From positions 3,036,501-3,100,500 of the forward strand of contig NZ_LR734808.1 in the NCBI RefSeq assembly GCF_902506655.1: a stretch of DNA of 64,000 nucleotides. The letters are read 5' to 3'. Both the position numbers and the translations under genes were made by a program. Of this stretch, positions 1 to 7,916 are shown one piece after another. The stretch's first letter is position 1; the number at the start of each line of letters is the position of its first letter. Below the pieces are notes generated by a model. That model worked only from the letters and a program-made list of their open reading frames with translations, was not told where the DNA came from and made no database searches. The DNA comes from Marinoscillum sp. 108. GTDB lineage: Bacteria; Bacteroidota; Bacteroidia; Cytophagales; Cyclobacteriaceae.

Positions 1-1437
1 GTTGCCGGGAAAGAGCTTCTCCTTGATGTTGTCTATCTGAGACATAGCCGTTTCGTTATTTTGCTCTTCGGCCTTTTTCAGCCGTTTGGCTATGTTTTCC
101 AGGGTTTTAAATGTTTTGGCCCCTTCTGCTCCGATGAAGCCGGTGAGTGAACCATCTATTTCTTCGGCTTTGGATTTTATTCTGTTGAACACCATGTTCA
201 TCACTTTTCGCTCATCATTCAGTTCATAGCCGTTTTCCCCATGTTTTTGGAGATACATTTCTTTGAGTTTGTGAGCCGACTGAAATAGCTGTTTACCGGA
301 GAGCTTCAGTTTTTGTACTTTTTTCTCGTTGGCCTTGTTCACAATGAGACCGAACACACGCGGCATCAGTGCGGGGAAAAACACCTCGTGATGGTCGAAA
401 ACGTCTTTGAGTTGTAGCCAATAGGCGATTTCCGCGGGGCCTCCCACATAGGCCAGGTTGGGTAAAATCACCTCCTGATACAAGGGACGCATGATTACAT
501 TAGGACTGAAATGCTCAGGATGCTTTTCAATCAATTCGATCATTTCCGGTTCAGAAAAGACTTTGTCTGTATTCAGGACTTTGAACTGCTCACCTTCACG
601 CACGATACGTTCCCGGAGTCCGTTTTCCATGTAGAAGAAGTTGATTTCACGGGAAAAGGCCTGGTTTTTATACCCGGCAGCATCCAGCCTTTGTGAGGTG
701 GCATTCACCAGTTCATTGGAGGTGTTCTCAAACAATTCCTTTTTGATCACAGGCGCAAAAAGGTGTTTCAAATTTTTGTGATCTGCATCCACCACGATCA
801 ACCCCTGATCCCCAAAGAGTTCATTGACATAAAACCGTACAGCATCGGCCAGTCGGTCGTGATCCAGATAGGCCTTTTCGAAGAGCGGAACGGCCTCAGG
901 CAAGGAGTCGATAAGTTCATTGAGAGAATGGGGCTTCATTTTACCCACCGGGCCCGTTTGTGCGGTGCTCCATTCATATTTTTTACCAAAGAGGTTGAAA
1001 TGATTGATTTCGGCCAGGTCGTGATCTTCTGTGGCCATCCAGTACACGGGCACAAAATGATAATCAGGATAGGCTGCTTTTAGTTGCTTGCAGGCGTTGA
1101 TCACCGTCACAATCTTGTAAATGAAGTACAGCGGACCCGTGAAGATATTCAGCTGATGGCCTGTGGTGACGGTAAATGTTTTCTGGTTGGTGAGGCTGTG
1201 AATGTTGAACTCCACTGCCTCTGAGTGCGGAAGAGGTCCATACTGCTCTGCCAAAAGCGACACCAAAGTGGTGCGATGACTCATGGGCAGTTGCCTCTTT
1301 TCTATCAGTGATTGGAAGTTTGGGACAGTGGGGAAGGTGTCGTAAAAAGGCTTCAGGGCCTCTTTTTGCTGAATGTAATCAATAAAGATTGAGGAAAAAC
1401 ACTCTGTTTCTTCCAGATTGACTTGCTCTAATTTCAT
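1..1437 (-). CDS. bshC: Bacillithiol biosynthesis cysteine-adding enzyme BshC (3' part outside window)
   Basis: Read directly from the minus strand: an open frame of 479 codons from the ATG at 1437 to the window edge with no stop, so the C-terminus (about 50 residues, judging from the usual BshC length near 530) is missing. The segment TTGHQLNIFTGP at residues 91-102 and EDHDFDEINH at 137-146 are typical of BshC. The family is credited with adding cysteine to GlcN-malate in the last step of bacillithiol synthesis, a low-molecular-weight thiol used by many Bacteroidota in place of glutathione. It starts 3 nt after the rimO stop, so the two are probably co-transcribed. Confidence 0.93.
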   Translation of the reverse strand, partial: MKLEQVNLEETECFSSIFIDYIQQKEALKPFYDTFPTVPNFQSLIEKRQLPMSHRTTLVSLLAEQYGPLPHSEAVEFNIHSLTNQKTFTVTTGHQLNIFTGPLYFIYKIVTVINACKQLKAAYPDYHFVPVYWMATEDHDLAEINHFNLFGKKYEWSTAQTGPVGKMKPHSLNELIDSLPEAVPLFEKAYLDHDRLADAVRFYVNELFGDQGLIVVDADHKNLKHLFAPVIKKELFENTSNELVNATSQRLDAAGYKNQAFSREINFFYMENGLRERIVREGEQFKVLNTDKVFSEPEMIELIEKHPEHFSPNVIMRPLYQEVILPNLAYVGGPAEIAYWLQLKDVFDHHEVFFPALMPRVFGLIVNKANEKKVQKLKLSGKQLFQSAHKLKEMYLQKHGENGYELNDERKVMNMVFNRIKSKAEEIDGSLTGFIGAEGAKTFKTLENIAKRLKKAEEQNNETAMSQIDNIKEKLFPGN

Positions 1438-1440
1438 GCG

Positions 1441-2754
1441 TTAGTTTACCGGTTTTCCGTAGAGATCAAATGCGGTAGCTTTTTCGATGAGAATGTTGGC
1501 AAAATCACCAATTCTCAGATAATGCTCGCTGGCATCGATCAGCACTTCATTGTCTACTTCCGGGGAGTCATGCTCGGTGCGGCCGATAAACTGACCACCT
1601 TCTTTTCTGTCGATAAGTACCCGGAGCGTTTTGCCCACTTTTTGACTATTGATCTCCTCAGAAATAGATTCTTGTAACTCCATAACGCGCTCGGCGCGTT
1701 CAAGTTTTACATTTTCTGGCACGTTGTCTTCCATGGTGTACGCATGGGTGTTGTCCTCGTGCGAATAAGGGAATATCCCCAGACGCTCAAATCGTGATTT
1801 TTCAACAAAATCCAGCATATCCTCAAATTCTGCTTCGGTTTCTCCAGGGTGACCTGCTATTAATGTCGTCCGGATGGCAATACCCGGTACTTTTTCCCTA
1901 ATGGTCTTGAGGAGCTGCTCAGTTTTCTCACGGGTGGTACCGCGTCGCATGATTTTGAGCATTTCTGTGCTGCCGTGTTGCAGTGGGATATCCAGGTATT
2001 TGCAGATGTTGCTTCGTCTGGCCATTACGTCCAGTACATCTTCCGGAAATCCGGTAGGGAACGCATAGTGAAGGCGGATCCACTCCAGACCTTCCACATC
2101 AGCGAGTTTGTCCAGTAGCTCGGCCAGGTTTCTTTTTTTGTAAATGTCCAGGCCATAATAAGTAGAGTCCTGCGCGATGAGGAGGATCTCTTTGGTGCCA
2201 TTTCTCACCAGCGACTCAGCTTCCTTGATAATCTGCTCGATGGGTTTGGAAACGTGCTTGCCACGCATGATGGGAATAGCGCAAAAGCTGCAGGGGCGAT
2301 CACATCCCTCAGAAATTTTGAGGTACGCATAGTGTCGGTCTGTGGTGGTGATTCGCTCACCAATGAGCTCGTGCTTATAGTCGGCATTGAATTTTTTCAG
2401 CAGGAGTGGTAGCTCCATGGTGCCAAACCAGGCATCTACCTCTGGAATTTCGTTTTGAAGGTCATCCCTGTAACGCTGAGAAAGACAGCCCGTCACATAG
2501 ACCTTCTCCACCATCCCCTCTTCTTTGGCATCTACATAACGCAGGATGGTGTCTATGGATTCCTGTTTGGCATTATCTATGAACCCACAGGTGTTGATGA
2601 TCACGATGTTGGCGTCATCCTTCACCGACTCATGGGAGGCATTGATACTGTTGCCTTTCAGCTGAGTAAGCATCACCTCTGAATCCACCAGATTTTTGGA
2701 GCATCCCAATGTGACAATGTTTACCTTATCTTTCTTTAGTCCTTTAGTCTTCAC
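1441..2754 (-). CDS. rimO: Ribosomal protein S12 methylthiotransferase RimO
   Basis: Radical SAM methylthiotransferase that adds a methylthio group to an aspartate of ribosomal protein S12. The radical SAM cluster motif GCDRPCSFC lies near residue 150, and the three cysteines of the N-terminal UPF0004 domain are visible in TLGCSKN, NTCGF and TGCLS. A C-terminal TRAM-like region follows. The frame could begin at an ATG at 2811, but that adds 19 residues unlike the family, and a TAGCTTTG promoter box lies at 2775-2782, inside that extension. I therefore take the GTG at 2754, preceded by GGAAGAG, giving 437 residues. First gene of a rimO-bshC unit. Confidence 0.93.
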   Translation of the reverse strand: MKTKGLKKDKVNIVTLGCSKNLVDSEVMLTQLKGNSINASHESVKDDANIVIINTCGFIDNAKQESIDTILRYVDAKEEGMVEKVYVTGCLSQRYRDDLQNEIPEVDAWFGTMELPLLLKKFNADYKHELIGERITTTDRHYAYLKISEGCDRPCSFCAIPIMRGKHVSKPIEQIIKEAESLVRNGTKEILLIAQDSTYYGLDIYKKRNLAELLDKLADVEGLEWIRLHYAFPTGFPEDVLDVMARRSNICKYLDIPLQHGSTEMLKIMRRGTTREKTEQLLKTIREKVPGIAIRTTLIAGHPGETEAEFEDMLDFVEKSRFERLGIFPYSHEDNTHAYTMEDNVPENVKLERAERVMELQESISEEINSQKVGKTLRVLIDRKEGGQFIGRTEHDSPEVDNEVLIDASEHYLRIGDFANILIEKATAFDLYGKPVN

Positions 2755-2774
2755 GTCTCTTCCAAATAAAACTG

Positions 2775-2782
2775 CAAAGCTA
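2775..2782 (-). promoter_or_regulatory. Predicted -7 box for rimO
   Basis: TAGCTTTG on the minus strand fits the Bacteroidota -7 consensus TAnnTTTG. It lies about 20 nt before the GTG start of rimO and downstream of the alternative ATG, which supports the shorter rimO protein. I see no convincing -33 TTTG at the usual spacing. Confidence 0.5.
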
Positions 2783-2851
2783 ATACAAAATGGCCCCCAT
2801 AATAAGTTCATTACCTATTGGTTATTATAACTTTACGCGTTTCAAGAAAAT

Positions 2852-3322
2852 ATGAGGTCAGGAATTGTACTAATGTTGGGTGTTTGGCTGGTGATCAGTT
2901 GCCATGAGATCAAGGACTGTACGCTGGAGACAAGTACTGATTATTCTATAGTCAGGTTTTACAGGGCCGATACCACGGTCAAAACGGTGAAAGAAGTGGC
3001 TTTCAGCAAAATTTACGAGCCGGACGTTTCTGGTTATTATATCTCTAGCATGGAGGACACCATAGATGATGACACCATAGTGGTTACCGGCCTTTTTTTG
3101 AACCCGGCGGATACCAGGGTGACTTATCTGTTTGAAACGGACTCTATCGATTATGAGCTGACGATGGAATACAAACCCCATTTGAGGATATACTATGATG
3201 AGTGCGATCCTGTTTATTCCTACAAACTCGATACGGCCTACAGTCCCCATTTCGACTCTGTGGCCATGGTCAATAATGTGTTAGACAAAGTGGTAGTCAC
3301 CAATCTGGAAATTTATTTGTGA
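2852..3322 (+). CDS. Small lipoprotein, DUF6452-like
   Basis: 156-residue protein with a short hydrophobic leader ending in a lipobox-like VISC (Cys17), so probably a lipoprotein exported by Sec and Lgt. The mature part has repeated short beta-prone segments with RFYRADT and a C-terminal VVVTNLEIYL. It resembles the DUF6452 family, which in Bacteroidota is usually found beside DUF6048 as here. The function is unknown. A TAACTTTA sequence just upstream, one base off the -7 consensus, could be its promoter, divergent from rimO. Its TGA overlaps the ATG of the next gene by one base, so the pair is translationally coupled. Confidence 0.75.
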   Translation: MRSGIVLMLGVWLVISCHEIKDCTLETSTDYSIVRFYRADTTVKTVKEVAFSKIYEPDVSGYYISSMEDTIDDDTIVVTGLFLNPADTRVTYLFETDSIDYELTMEYKPHLRIYYDECDPVYSYKLDTAYSPHFDSVAMVNNVLDKVVVTNLEIYL

Positions 3323-4110
3323 TGGTAGAGAGACACAGAAGAAATGGTGGATGGAGTCTGGCGCCCACATTGAAAATGGTCGCTGTGATCCTTGGGTGCA
3401 CTTTGTTTTCTGTCACCACCCTGTTTGCACAGGGTCCGGCCGGGGGTCAGCGCCCGCAGCCTTCGGGTAAAACCCAGAAGACCAACAATCAGCTTCCCAA
3501 AGAGCCTCGAGACTTCAGGCCTTCCATGCTCAAGCTGAGTGTGGATGCCGTTCCCGTAGGGATCTCTCTTTTTGGTGCCAATAGAAGTGGCTCGGGTTAT
3601 CAGGCACTCATCGATTTTGATCAATTTTTCTTCGCGGCAGAGTATGGCACCCAGAAGACCAGCAGAGGAGAGAGCTACCGCTACAAAAATGAAGGATCAT
3701 ATTTCAGTTTTGGTCCGGAGGTCAATTTTTTGAAAAACAATGCCAAAGGCAATTCACTCACCTTTGGTCTCAGATATGGCCAGGCGCAGTTTAGCGACCA
3801 ACTTTCTTATTTTAAAACTGGTGGATTCTTTGGAGACCTGCAGGTGGAAGATGCCAACCCGGACCTGAAAGCCCGATGGATGGAACTGACCGTAGGCCTC
3901 AATGCCAATGTCTGGAGTAACCTCTATTTGGGCTACACCATCCGGTATAAGGTGCTGAGGCAGGTGGATAATATTGGCACCATGGCACCCTACGATGTGC
4001 CGGGCTTTGGTTTGTATGAGGACAACACCGGCGTACAGTTTAATTTTTATGTGGGCTGGGCCATTCCTCTGAGAGAGAAGTATCCTGACGAGGCGGCGCT
4101 GGAAGATTAG
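3322..4110 (+). CDS. DUF6048-type outer membrane beta-barrel protein
   Basis: 262 residues from the ATG at 3322; a GTG directly before it is also possible. The N-terminus is positively charged, then a hydrophobic stretch ends at LFAQ, a signal peptide. After a Pro/Gln-rich linker come alternating aromatic/glycine strands (GSYFSFGPEV, LTFGLRYGQAQF, NLYLGYTIRYKVL) and a C-terminal strand FNFYVGWAIPL, as in small outer-membrane barrels. The whole-protein pattern matches DUF6048. Paired with the DUF6452-like lipoprotein upstream; a barrel plus lipoprotein working together is an inference from adjacency. Confidence 0.75.
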   Translation: MVERHRRNGGWSLAPTLKMVAVILGCTLFSVTTLFAQGPAGGQRPQPSGKTQKTNNQLPKEPRDFRPSMLKLSVDAVPVGISLFGANRSGSGYQALIDFDQFFFAAEYGTQKTSRGESYRYKNEGSYFSFGPEVNFLKNNAKGNSLTFGLRYGQAQFSDQLSYFKTGGFFGDLQVEDANPDLKARWMELTVGLNANVWSNLYLGYTIRYKVLRQVDNIGTMAPYDVPGFGLYEDNTGVQFNFYVGWAIPLREKYPDEAALED

Positions 4111-4394
4111 AGAAAACGAATATCGTCCACCAGATCACCAAAATCCTTTTCGATCAGGCTTTTTACCCGCTCTTTGTTGTTCAGCATTTCCTGCTTGAGG
4201 GGTGCCGAAGAAAACTTCACAAACAAAATCCGCTCCTTTAAAAACAAGCTGGTAGTTCGGGAAGCAATGGGCTTACCCATGATGGTTTCCCAGGATTCTA
4301 CAAGTAATTTCTCCCGATAGCGCACATCCAGTTTCTCATGGGTGAGGAACTTCCTGAAGGCACTGGTAAATGTATGAGAGTTGTCTTTGGTCAT
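4107..4394 (-). CDS. DUF721/DciA-like protein
   Basis: 95-residue protein of the DUF721 family. The segment VESWETIMGKPIASRTTSL followed by beta-rich LFVKFSSAPLKQEML is characteristic. The family includes DciA, which helps load the replicative helicase DnaB in bacteria without DnaC. Its start overlaps the end of recF by 4 nt (ATGA), so it is the second gene of a recF operon, a context that fits a replication or repair role. It ends 4 nt inside the convergent beta-barrel gene. Confidence 0.82.
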   Translation of the reverse strand: MTKDNSHTFTSAFRKFLTHEKLDVRYREKLLVESWETIMGKPIASRTTSLFLKERILFVKFSSAPLKQEMLNNKERVKSLIEKDFGDLVDDIRFL

Positions 4395-5491
4395 AGAATA
4401 GCTCCGTTGGAAATGTCGTAAAATGAAATTCGGTCATCATGATCCTTGAAAAACGCCCGAGAGCGCTCCGCTCGTGCATCCGTCATGAAGATTTGTGAAA
4501 AACGCTCCGAATCAGTGAGCAAGGTAATCAAACGCTCTATCCTGTCATCGTCCAGTTTGTCAAAAATATCATCCAGGAGGAGCAGAGGCTCAAATCCTTT
4601 TTGGGCTTTCAGGTAATCGTATTCTGCCAGTTTCAGGGCTATGATAAATGACTTTTGCTGACCCTGAGAGCCAAATTTTTTGATGGGGCGCTCATTCAAT
4701 TTGAATGCATAATCATCCTTATGGGCACCTTTATTGGTTCGTTGCAGGATTATGTCTTTCTGCAAACCCTTTTTATAACTCTCCTCAAAATGATCCTCAG
4801 TCACTTCAGACTTGTAGGTGATGTCAGGGATTTCTTCACCTTCGAAGATCAGTGCGTAATTCTCTGAAAAAAATGGAGAAAAATGCTCGATGAAAGCAGT
4901 TCGTTTTTCCACTATTGATCTAAAGATGGGCAGGAGCGCTTCGTCGTAGACATTGATCAGGTTGTGATTGATTTTGAGATTGCCATCATTGCTTTTCAGG
5001 AAACTATTTCGCTGCTTGAGCAATCGCTGCATGTTCATGAGCAACTCCAGGTATGCCCGATCGTGCTGGGAGATCACACTGTCAAAAAATTTTCTTCGTA
5101 CCTCACTCCCTTCTTTGATGATCTCTGTGTCGTCTGGCAAAATGAGTACACTTGGCACATTCCCGATGTGCTCGCTAAGTTTCTCCATTTCCTTGCCATC
5201 TACTTTGAAGACCTTTTTCTTTCCTTGCTCAAAGTAGCAGTTGATCACCACCGGTTTGTCTTGTAAGGTGAACTCACTATTGATGGCAAAGTATTTTTCT
5301 CCATGCGAAATATTCTGCTGGTCAATGCTATTGAGCGCACTGCGGGTCATAGAGAGGTAGTGTATGGCATCCAGCAGATTGGTTTTTCCCATCCCATTTT
5401 TACCCAAAATACAGTTAATTCCTTCAGAAAAGCTGATTTTCACCTCCTGGTAATTCTTAAATTGAGAGAGTTTGAGGCTATTGAGCTTCAT
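4391..5491 (-). CDS. recF: DNA replication and repair protein RecF
   Basis: 366 residues from the ATG at 5491; the open frame extends 21 codons further upstream, but those codons do not resemble RecF and the family starts with MKLNSLKLSQFKNY. Walker A is GKNGMGKT near residue 30, the ABC-type signature region FGSQGQQKS lies near residue 295, and Walker B is LLLLDDIFDKLD near residue 325. RecF is an SMC-like ATPase that, with RecO and RecR, loads RecA at single-strand gaps. Followed with overlap by the DUF721 gene. Confidence 0.95.
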   Translation of the reverse strand: MKLNSLKLSQFKNYQEVKISFSEGINCILGKNGMGKTNLLDAIHYLSMTRSALNSIDQQNISHGEKYFAINSEFTLQDKPVVINCYFEQGKKKVFKVDGKEMEKLSEHIGNVPSVLILPDDTEIIKEGSEVRRKFFDSVISQHDRAYLELLMNMQRLLKQRNSFLKSNDGNLKINHNLINVYDEALLPIFRSIVEKRTAFIEHFSPFFSENYALIFEGEEIPDITYKSEVTEDHFEESYKKGLQKDIILQRTNKGAHKDDYAFKLNERPIKKFGSQGQQKSFIIALKLAEYDYLKAQKGFEPLLLLDDIFDKLDDDRIERLITLLTDSERFSQIFMTDARAERSRAFFKDHDDRISFYDISNGAIL

Positions 5492-5551
5492 ACATTTTGC
5501 AGCAAGGCCTTTTTCGGTTAATTTCGCACAGCTTGAAGGGTACGGAAGGCA

Positions 5552-5559
5552 CAAAACTA
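5552..5559 (-). promoter_or_regulatory. Predicted -7 box for recF
   Basis: TAGTTTTG on the minus strand fits TAnnTTTG and lies about 60 nt before the recF ATG. This also argues for the start at 5491 rather than the longer frame, which would begin inside this box. Confidence 0.45.
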
Positions 5560-5584
5560 ATCATATAGACAAACCTTAAGGGAC

Positions 5585-6598
5585 ATGGCAGCCAAATCAA
5601 AGTCAAAAAAGGAAGAATTCAGTAAGGAACAATACATGGAGTGGTTTGAGTCTATGCAGTTTATGCGAAGATTCGAAGAGAAGTCGGGCCAGTTATACGG
5701 GCAGCAAAAAATCCGTGGGTTCTGTCATTTATACATTGGTCAGGAGGCTTGTATGGCTGGAGCAGTGTCTGCTTTGCAAAAAGGGGACAAATACATCACC
5801 GCTTACAGAGACCATGCCCACCCAATTGCATTGGGAAGTGACCCCCGTACCATCATGGCTGAGCTTTATGGAAAAGCTACCGGTATTTCCAAAGGGAAGG
5901 GCGGTTCTATGCACATGTTTGACAAAGAGAATGGCTTTTTTGGAGGACATGGTATTGTAGGTGCTCAGGTTCCGCTAGGGGCAGGTATCGCTTTTGCTGA
6001 AAAATACAATGGTACAGATAACCTCTGCATGACCTTCATGGGAGATGGGGCTGTACGTCAGGGAGCGTTTCACGAGGCGCTTAACATCGCCATGACCATG
6101 AAGCTTCCCGTGATTTTTGTGATAGAAAACAATGGCTATGCCATGGGGACTTCAGTACAAAGAACCTCCAACGTAACCGAACTCTATAAATTGGGCGAAG
6201 CCTATGATATGCCATCCAGTGCGGTGGACGCAATGTCTGTAGAAGCTGTGCACCACGCGGTAGCAGAGGCTGCAGAGCGGGCCAGAAAAGGAAATGGTCC
6301 TACGCTCCTCGAGTTTAGAACCTACCGATACAAAGGACACTCCATGTCTGACCCGGCCAAGTACCGAACCAAGGAAGAACTGGAGGAATACAAGAAGAAA
6401 GACCCGATCGAGCAAGTGCGGGACGTTATCCTCAAAAGGAAATATGCTACTGAAGCTGACCTGAAAGAGATCGATAACAACATCAAAGAAAGGGTGCAAG
6501 AATGCGTGGATTTTGCAGAAAACTCCGAATTTCCGGATCCGTCTGAGGCTTATACCGATGTGTATGCTGAAGATAATTATCCATTTATAATGGATTAA
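5585..6598 (+). CDS. pdhA: Pyruvate dehydrogenase E1 component subunit alpha
   Basis: 337 residues, the usual size for a separate E1-alpha. The thiamine diphosphate motif begins with GDGAVRQGAFHEALNIA near residue 150 and ends with ENNGYAMG. RRFEEKSGQLYGQQKIRGF at the N-terminus and RYKGHSMSDPAKYR near residue 240 are also typical. E1 decarboxylates pyruvate and passes the acetyl group to the lipoyl arm of E2. No E1-beta or E2 gene is in the window, so the complex is split among loci. Divergent from recF. Confidence 0.95.
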   Translation: MAAKSKSKKEEFSKEQYMEWFESMQFMRRFEEKSGQLYGQQKIRGFCHLYIGQEACMAGAVSALQKGDKYITAYRDHAHPIALGSDPRTIMAELYGKATGISKGKGGSMHMFDKENGFFGGHGIVGAQVPLGAGIAFAEKYNGTDNLCMTFMGDGAVRQGAFHEALNIAMTMKLPVIFVIENNGYAMGTSVQRTSNVTELYKLGEAYDMPSSAVDAMSVEAVHHAVAEAAERARKGNGPTLLEFRTYRYKGHSMSDPAKYRTKEELEEYKKKDPIEQVRDVILKRKYATEADLKEIDNNIKERVQECVDFAENSEFPDPSEAYTDVYAEDNYPFIMD

Positions 6599-6619
6599 TA
6601 CAAAAAGTATAAAAAAGTA

Positions 6620-6627
6620 TATCTTTG
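6620..6627 (+). promoter_or_regulatory. Predicted -7 box for the TPR gene
   Basis: TATCTTTG, a full match to the Bacteroidota -7 consensus, follows an A-rich stretch and stands 25 nt before the ATG at 6653. It makes the TPR gene independent of pdhA. Confidence 0.6.
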
Positions 6628-6652
6628 CGTCCTTAAAATTTCGAATTGACTA

Positions 6653-7354
6653 ATGGCTAAAACTAAAACCAAGAAGGAAGAGGGGATTGAATTCCTGGAA
6701 GATCCTGATGTACTGGCGAGCAAGGCTGAAGAATTTTTTAACAGCAAGAGGAATAAAACCCTTGTTTTTGGTGTAGGAGGAGTGTTGGCCGCTTTAGTGG
6801 CTGTATTTCTTATTTACAGGTTCTATATCACCAACCAAAACCTGGAAGCTCAGGAAGAAATGTTCCAGGCGGTTTATTATTTCGAAGCGGATAGCCTGGG
6901 CAAAGCGCTCAATGGGGATGGGATCAACTACGGTTTCCTTGACATCATTGAAGACTATTCGGGCACCGATGCTGCGAATCTTTCCAGCTTTTATGCCGGC
7001 GCTACTTATTTGAAAATGGGAGATTACTCTTCAGCGCTCCGATATCTTTCGGATTTCAGCAGTGGCGACTACCTGGTGCAGGCCAGAGCGTATTCACTGA
7101 TGGGTGATGCTCACATGGAGTTGGAAGATTATTCGTCTGCATCCTCCGCTTATCAGAAGGCAGCCAATTATAAATCAAACGAGCAGTATTCTCCGATATA
7201 CCTGCAGAAAGCAGCTATCGCACAGGAAAACAATGGCGACTTTGCCGCTGCGGCTAAGTCTTATGGCAAGATTGTGGATGAGTTTCCTAATTCATCATTG
7301 GTGCAGGAAGCGAAGAAACAGAAGGCCAGATTACAGGGACTGGCTGCCAATTAA
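6653..7354 (+). CDS. Membrane-anchored tetratricopeptide repeat protein
   Basis: 233 residues. After a Lys/Glu-rich cytoplasmic N-terminus there is one transmembrane helix (about residues 38-60, GVGGVLAALVAVFLIYRF), then helical TPR-like repeats (SSFYAGATYLKMGDYSSALRYL, AYSLMGDAHMELEDYSSAS, AIAQENNGDFAAAAKSYGKI) on the far side of the membrane. The layout resembles YfgM-type proteins that assist secreted proteins at the translocon. This kind of gene is often next to ribH in Bacteroidota. The exact role is not known. A strong terminator follows. Confidence 0.8.
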   Translation: MAKTKTKKEEGIEFLEDPDVLASKAEEFFNSKRNKTLVFGVGGVLAALVAVFLIYRFYITNQNLEAQEEMFQAVYYFEADSLGKALNGDGINYGFLDIIEDYSGTDAANLSSFYAGATYLKMGDYSSALRYLSDFSSGDYLVQARAYSLMGDAHMELEDYSSASSAYQKAANYKSNEQYSPIYLQKAAIAQENNGDFAAAAKSYGKIVDEFPNSSLVQEAKKQKARLQGLAAN

Positions 7355-7382
7355 TATTTTAGAATTTCAAAACATGAAATCT

Positions 7383-7416
7383 AAGGGATAAGGCAGCTAG
7401 CTTTATCCCTTTTTTT
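7383..7416 (+). terminator. Rho-independent terminator after the TPR gene
   Basis: Stem AAGGGATAA (7383-7391) pairs with TTATCCCTT (7403-7411) over an 11-nt loop, followed by a run of seven T. It ends only 5 nt before the ribH ATG at 7422. Confidence 0.85.
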
Positions 7417-7421
7417 GCTTT

Positions 7422-7901
7422 ATGGCTACAGCTTTAAAAAATCTCAGCGACAATAAAACTTCAGGGATCAGGGATATCTCCGGAGCGAAGTTTGGTATAG
7501 TGGTTTCAGAGTGGAATGAAGAGGTCACCGAGGCCCTGTATTCCGGAGCATTCGAAACCCTCATGGCACTGGGCGCTACCCGTGAGCACATAGAACGTAT
7601 GAACGTGCCTGGAAGCTTCGAGCTCAGTCTGGGAGCTCAGTGGATGGCCAAAAGAAACGATATTGATGCAGTGATCACCCTTGGCTGTGTCATTCAAGGT
7701 GAAACCCGACACTTTGATTTTATCTGTCAGGCATGTGCCAATGGCATTACCGAAGTGGGCCTCAAATATGACAAGCCTGTGATCTTCGGTGTACTGACCA
7801 CAGAAACCCAAAAACAAGCCATGGACCGTGCCGGAGGCCGACATGGAAATAAAGGAGATGAAGCCGCTGCCACAGCGGTGAAAATGTTGAGTGTTAAATA
7901 A
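7422..7901 (+). CDS. ribH: 6,7-dimethyl-8-ribityllumazine synthase
   Basis: 159 residues, the normal size. It condenses 5-amino-6-ribitylaminouracil with 3,4-dihydroxy-2-butanone 4-phosphate in the next-to-last step of riboflavin synthesis. Visible motifs are VPGSFELSLGAQWMA, LGCVIQGETRHFDFI with the catalytic His, FGVLTTET and GRHGNKGDEAA. The protein normally assembles into a 60-mer or pentamers. The ATG sits just behind a terminator, so expression needs read-through or a promoter hidden in the hairpin. No FMN riboswitch is present. Confidence 0.96.
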   Translation: MATALKNLSDNKTSGIRDISGAKFGIVVSEWNEEVTEALYSGAFETLMALGATREHIERMNVPGSFELSLGAQWMAKRNDIDAVITLGCVIQGETRHFDFICQACANGITEVGLKYDKPVIFGVLTTETQKQAMDRAGGRHGNKGDEAAATAVKMLSVK

Positions 7902-7916
7902 ATCAAGGTTTTAGGG

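Noticed and set aside
511-1083. Two + strand frames of 61 and 106 residues
   Set aside because: They are antisense to the continuous bshC frame and show no family-like sequence.
2755-2811. N-terminal hydrophobic extension of RimO as a signal or membrane segment
   Set aside because: RimO is cytosolic, the segment is not family-like and it contains the predicted promoter box.
7355-7421. FMN riboswitch before ribH
   Set aside because: Only a simple terminator fits in the 67-nt gap; none of the conserved RFN stems is present.
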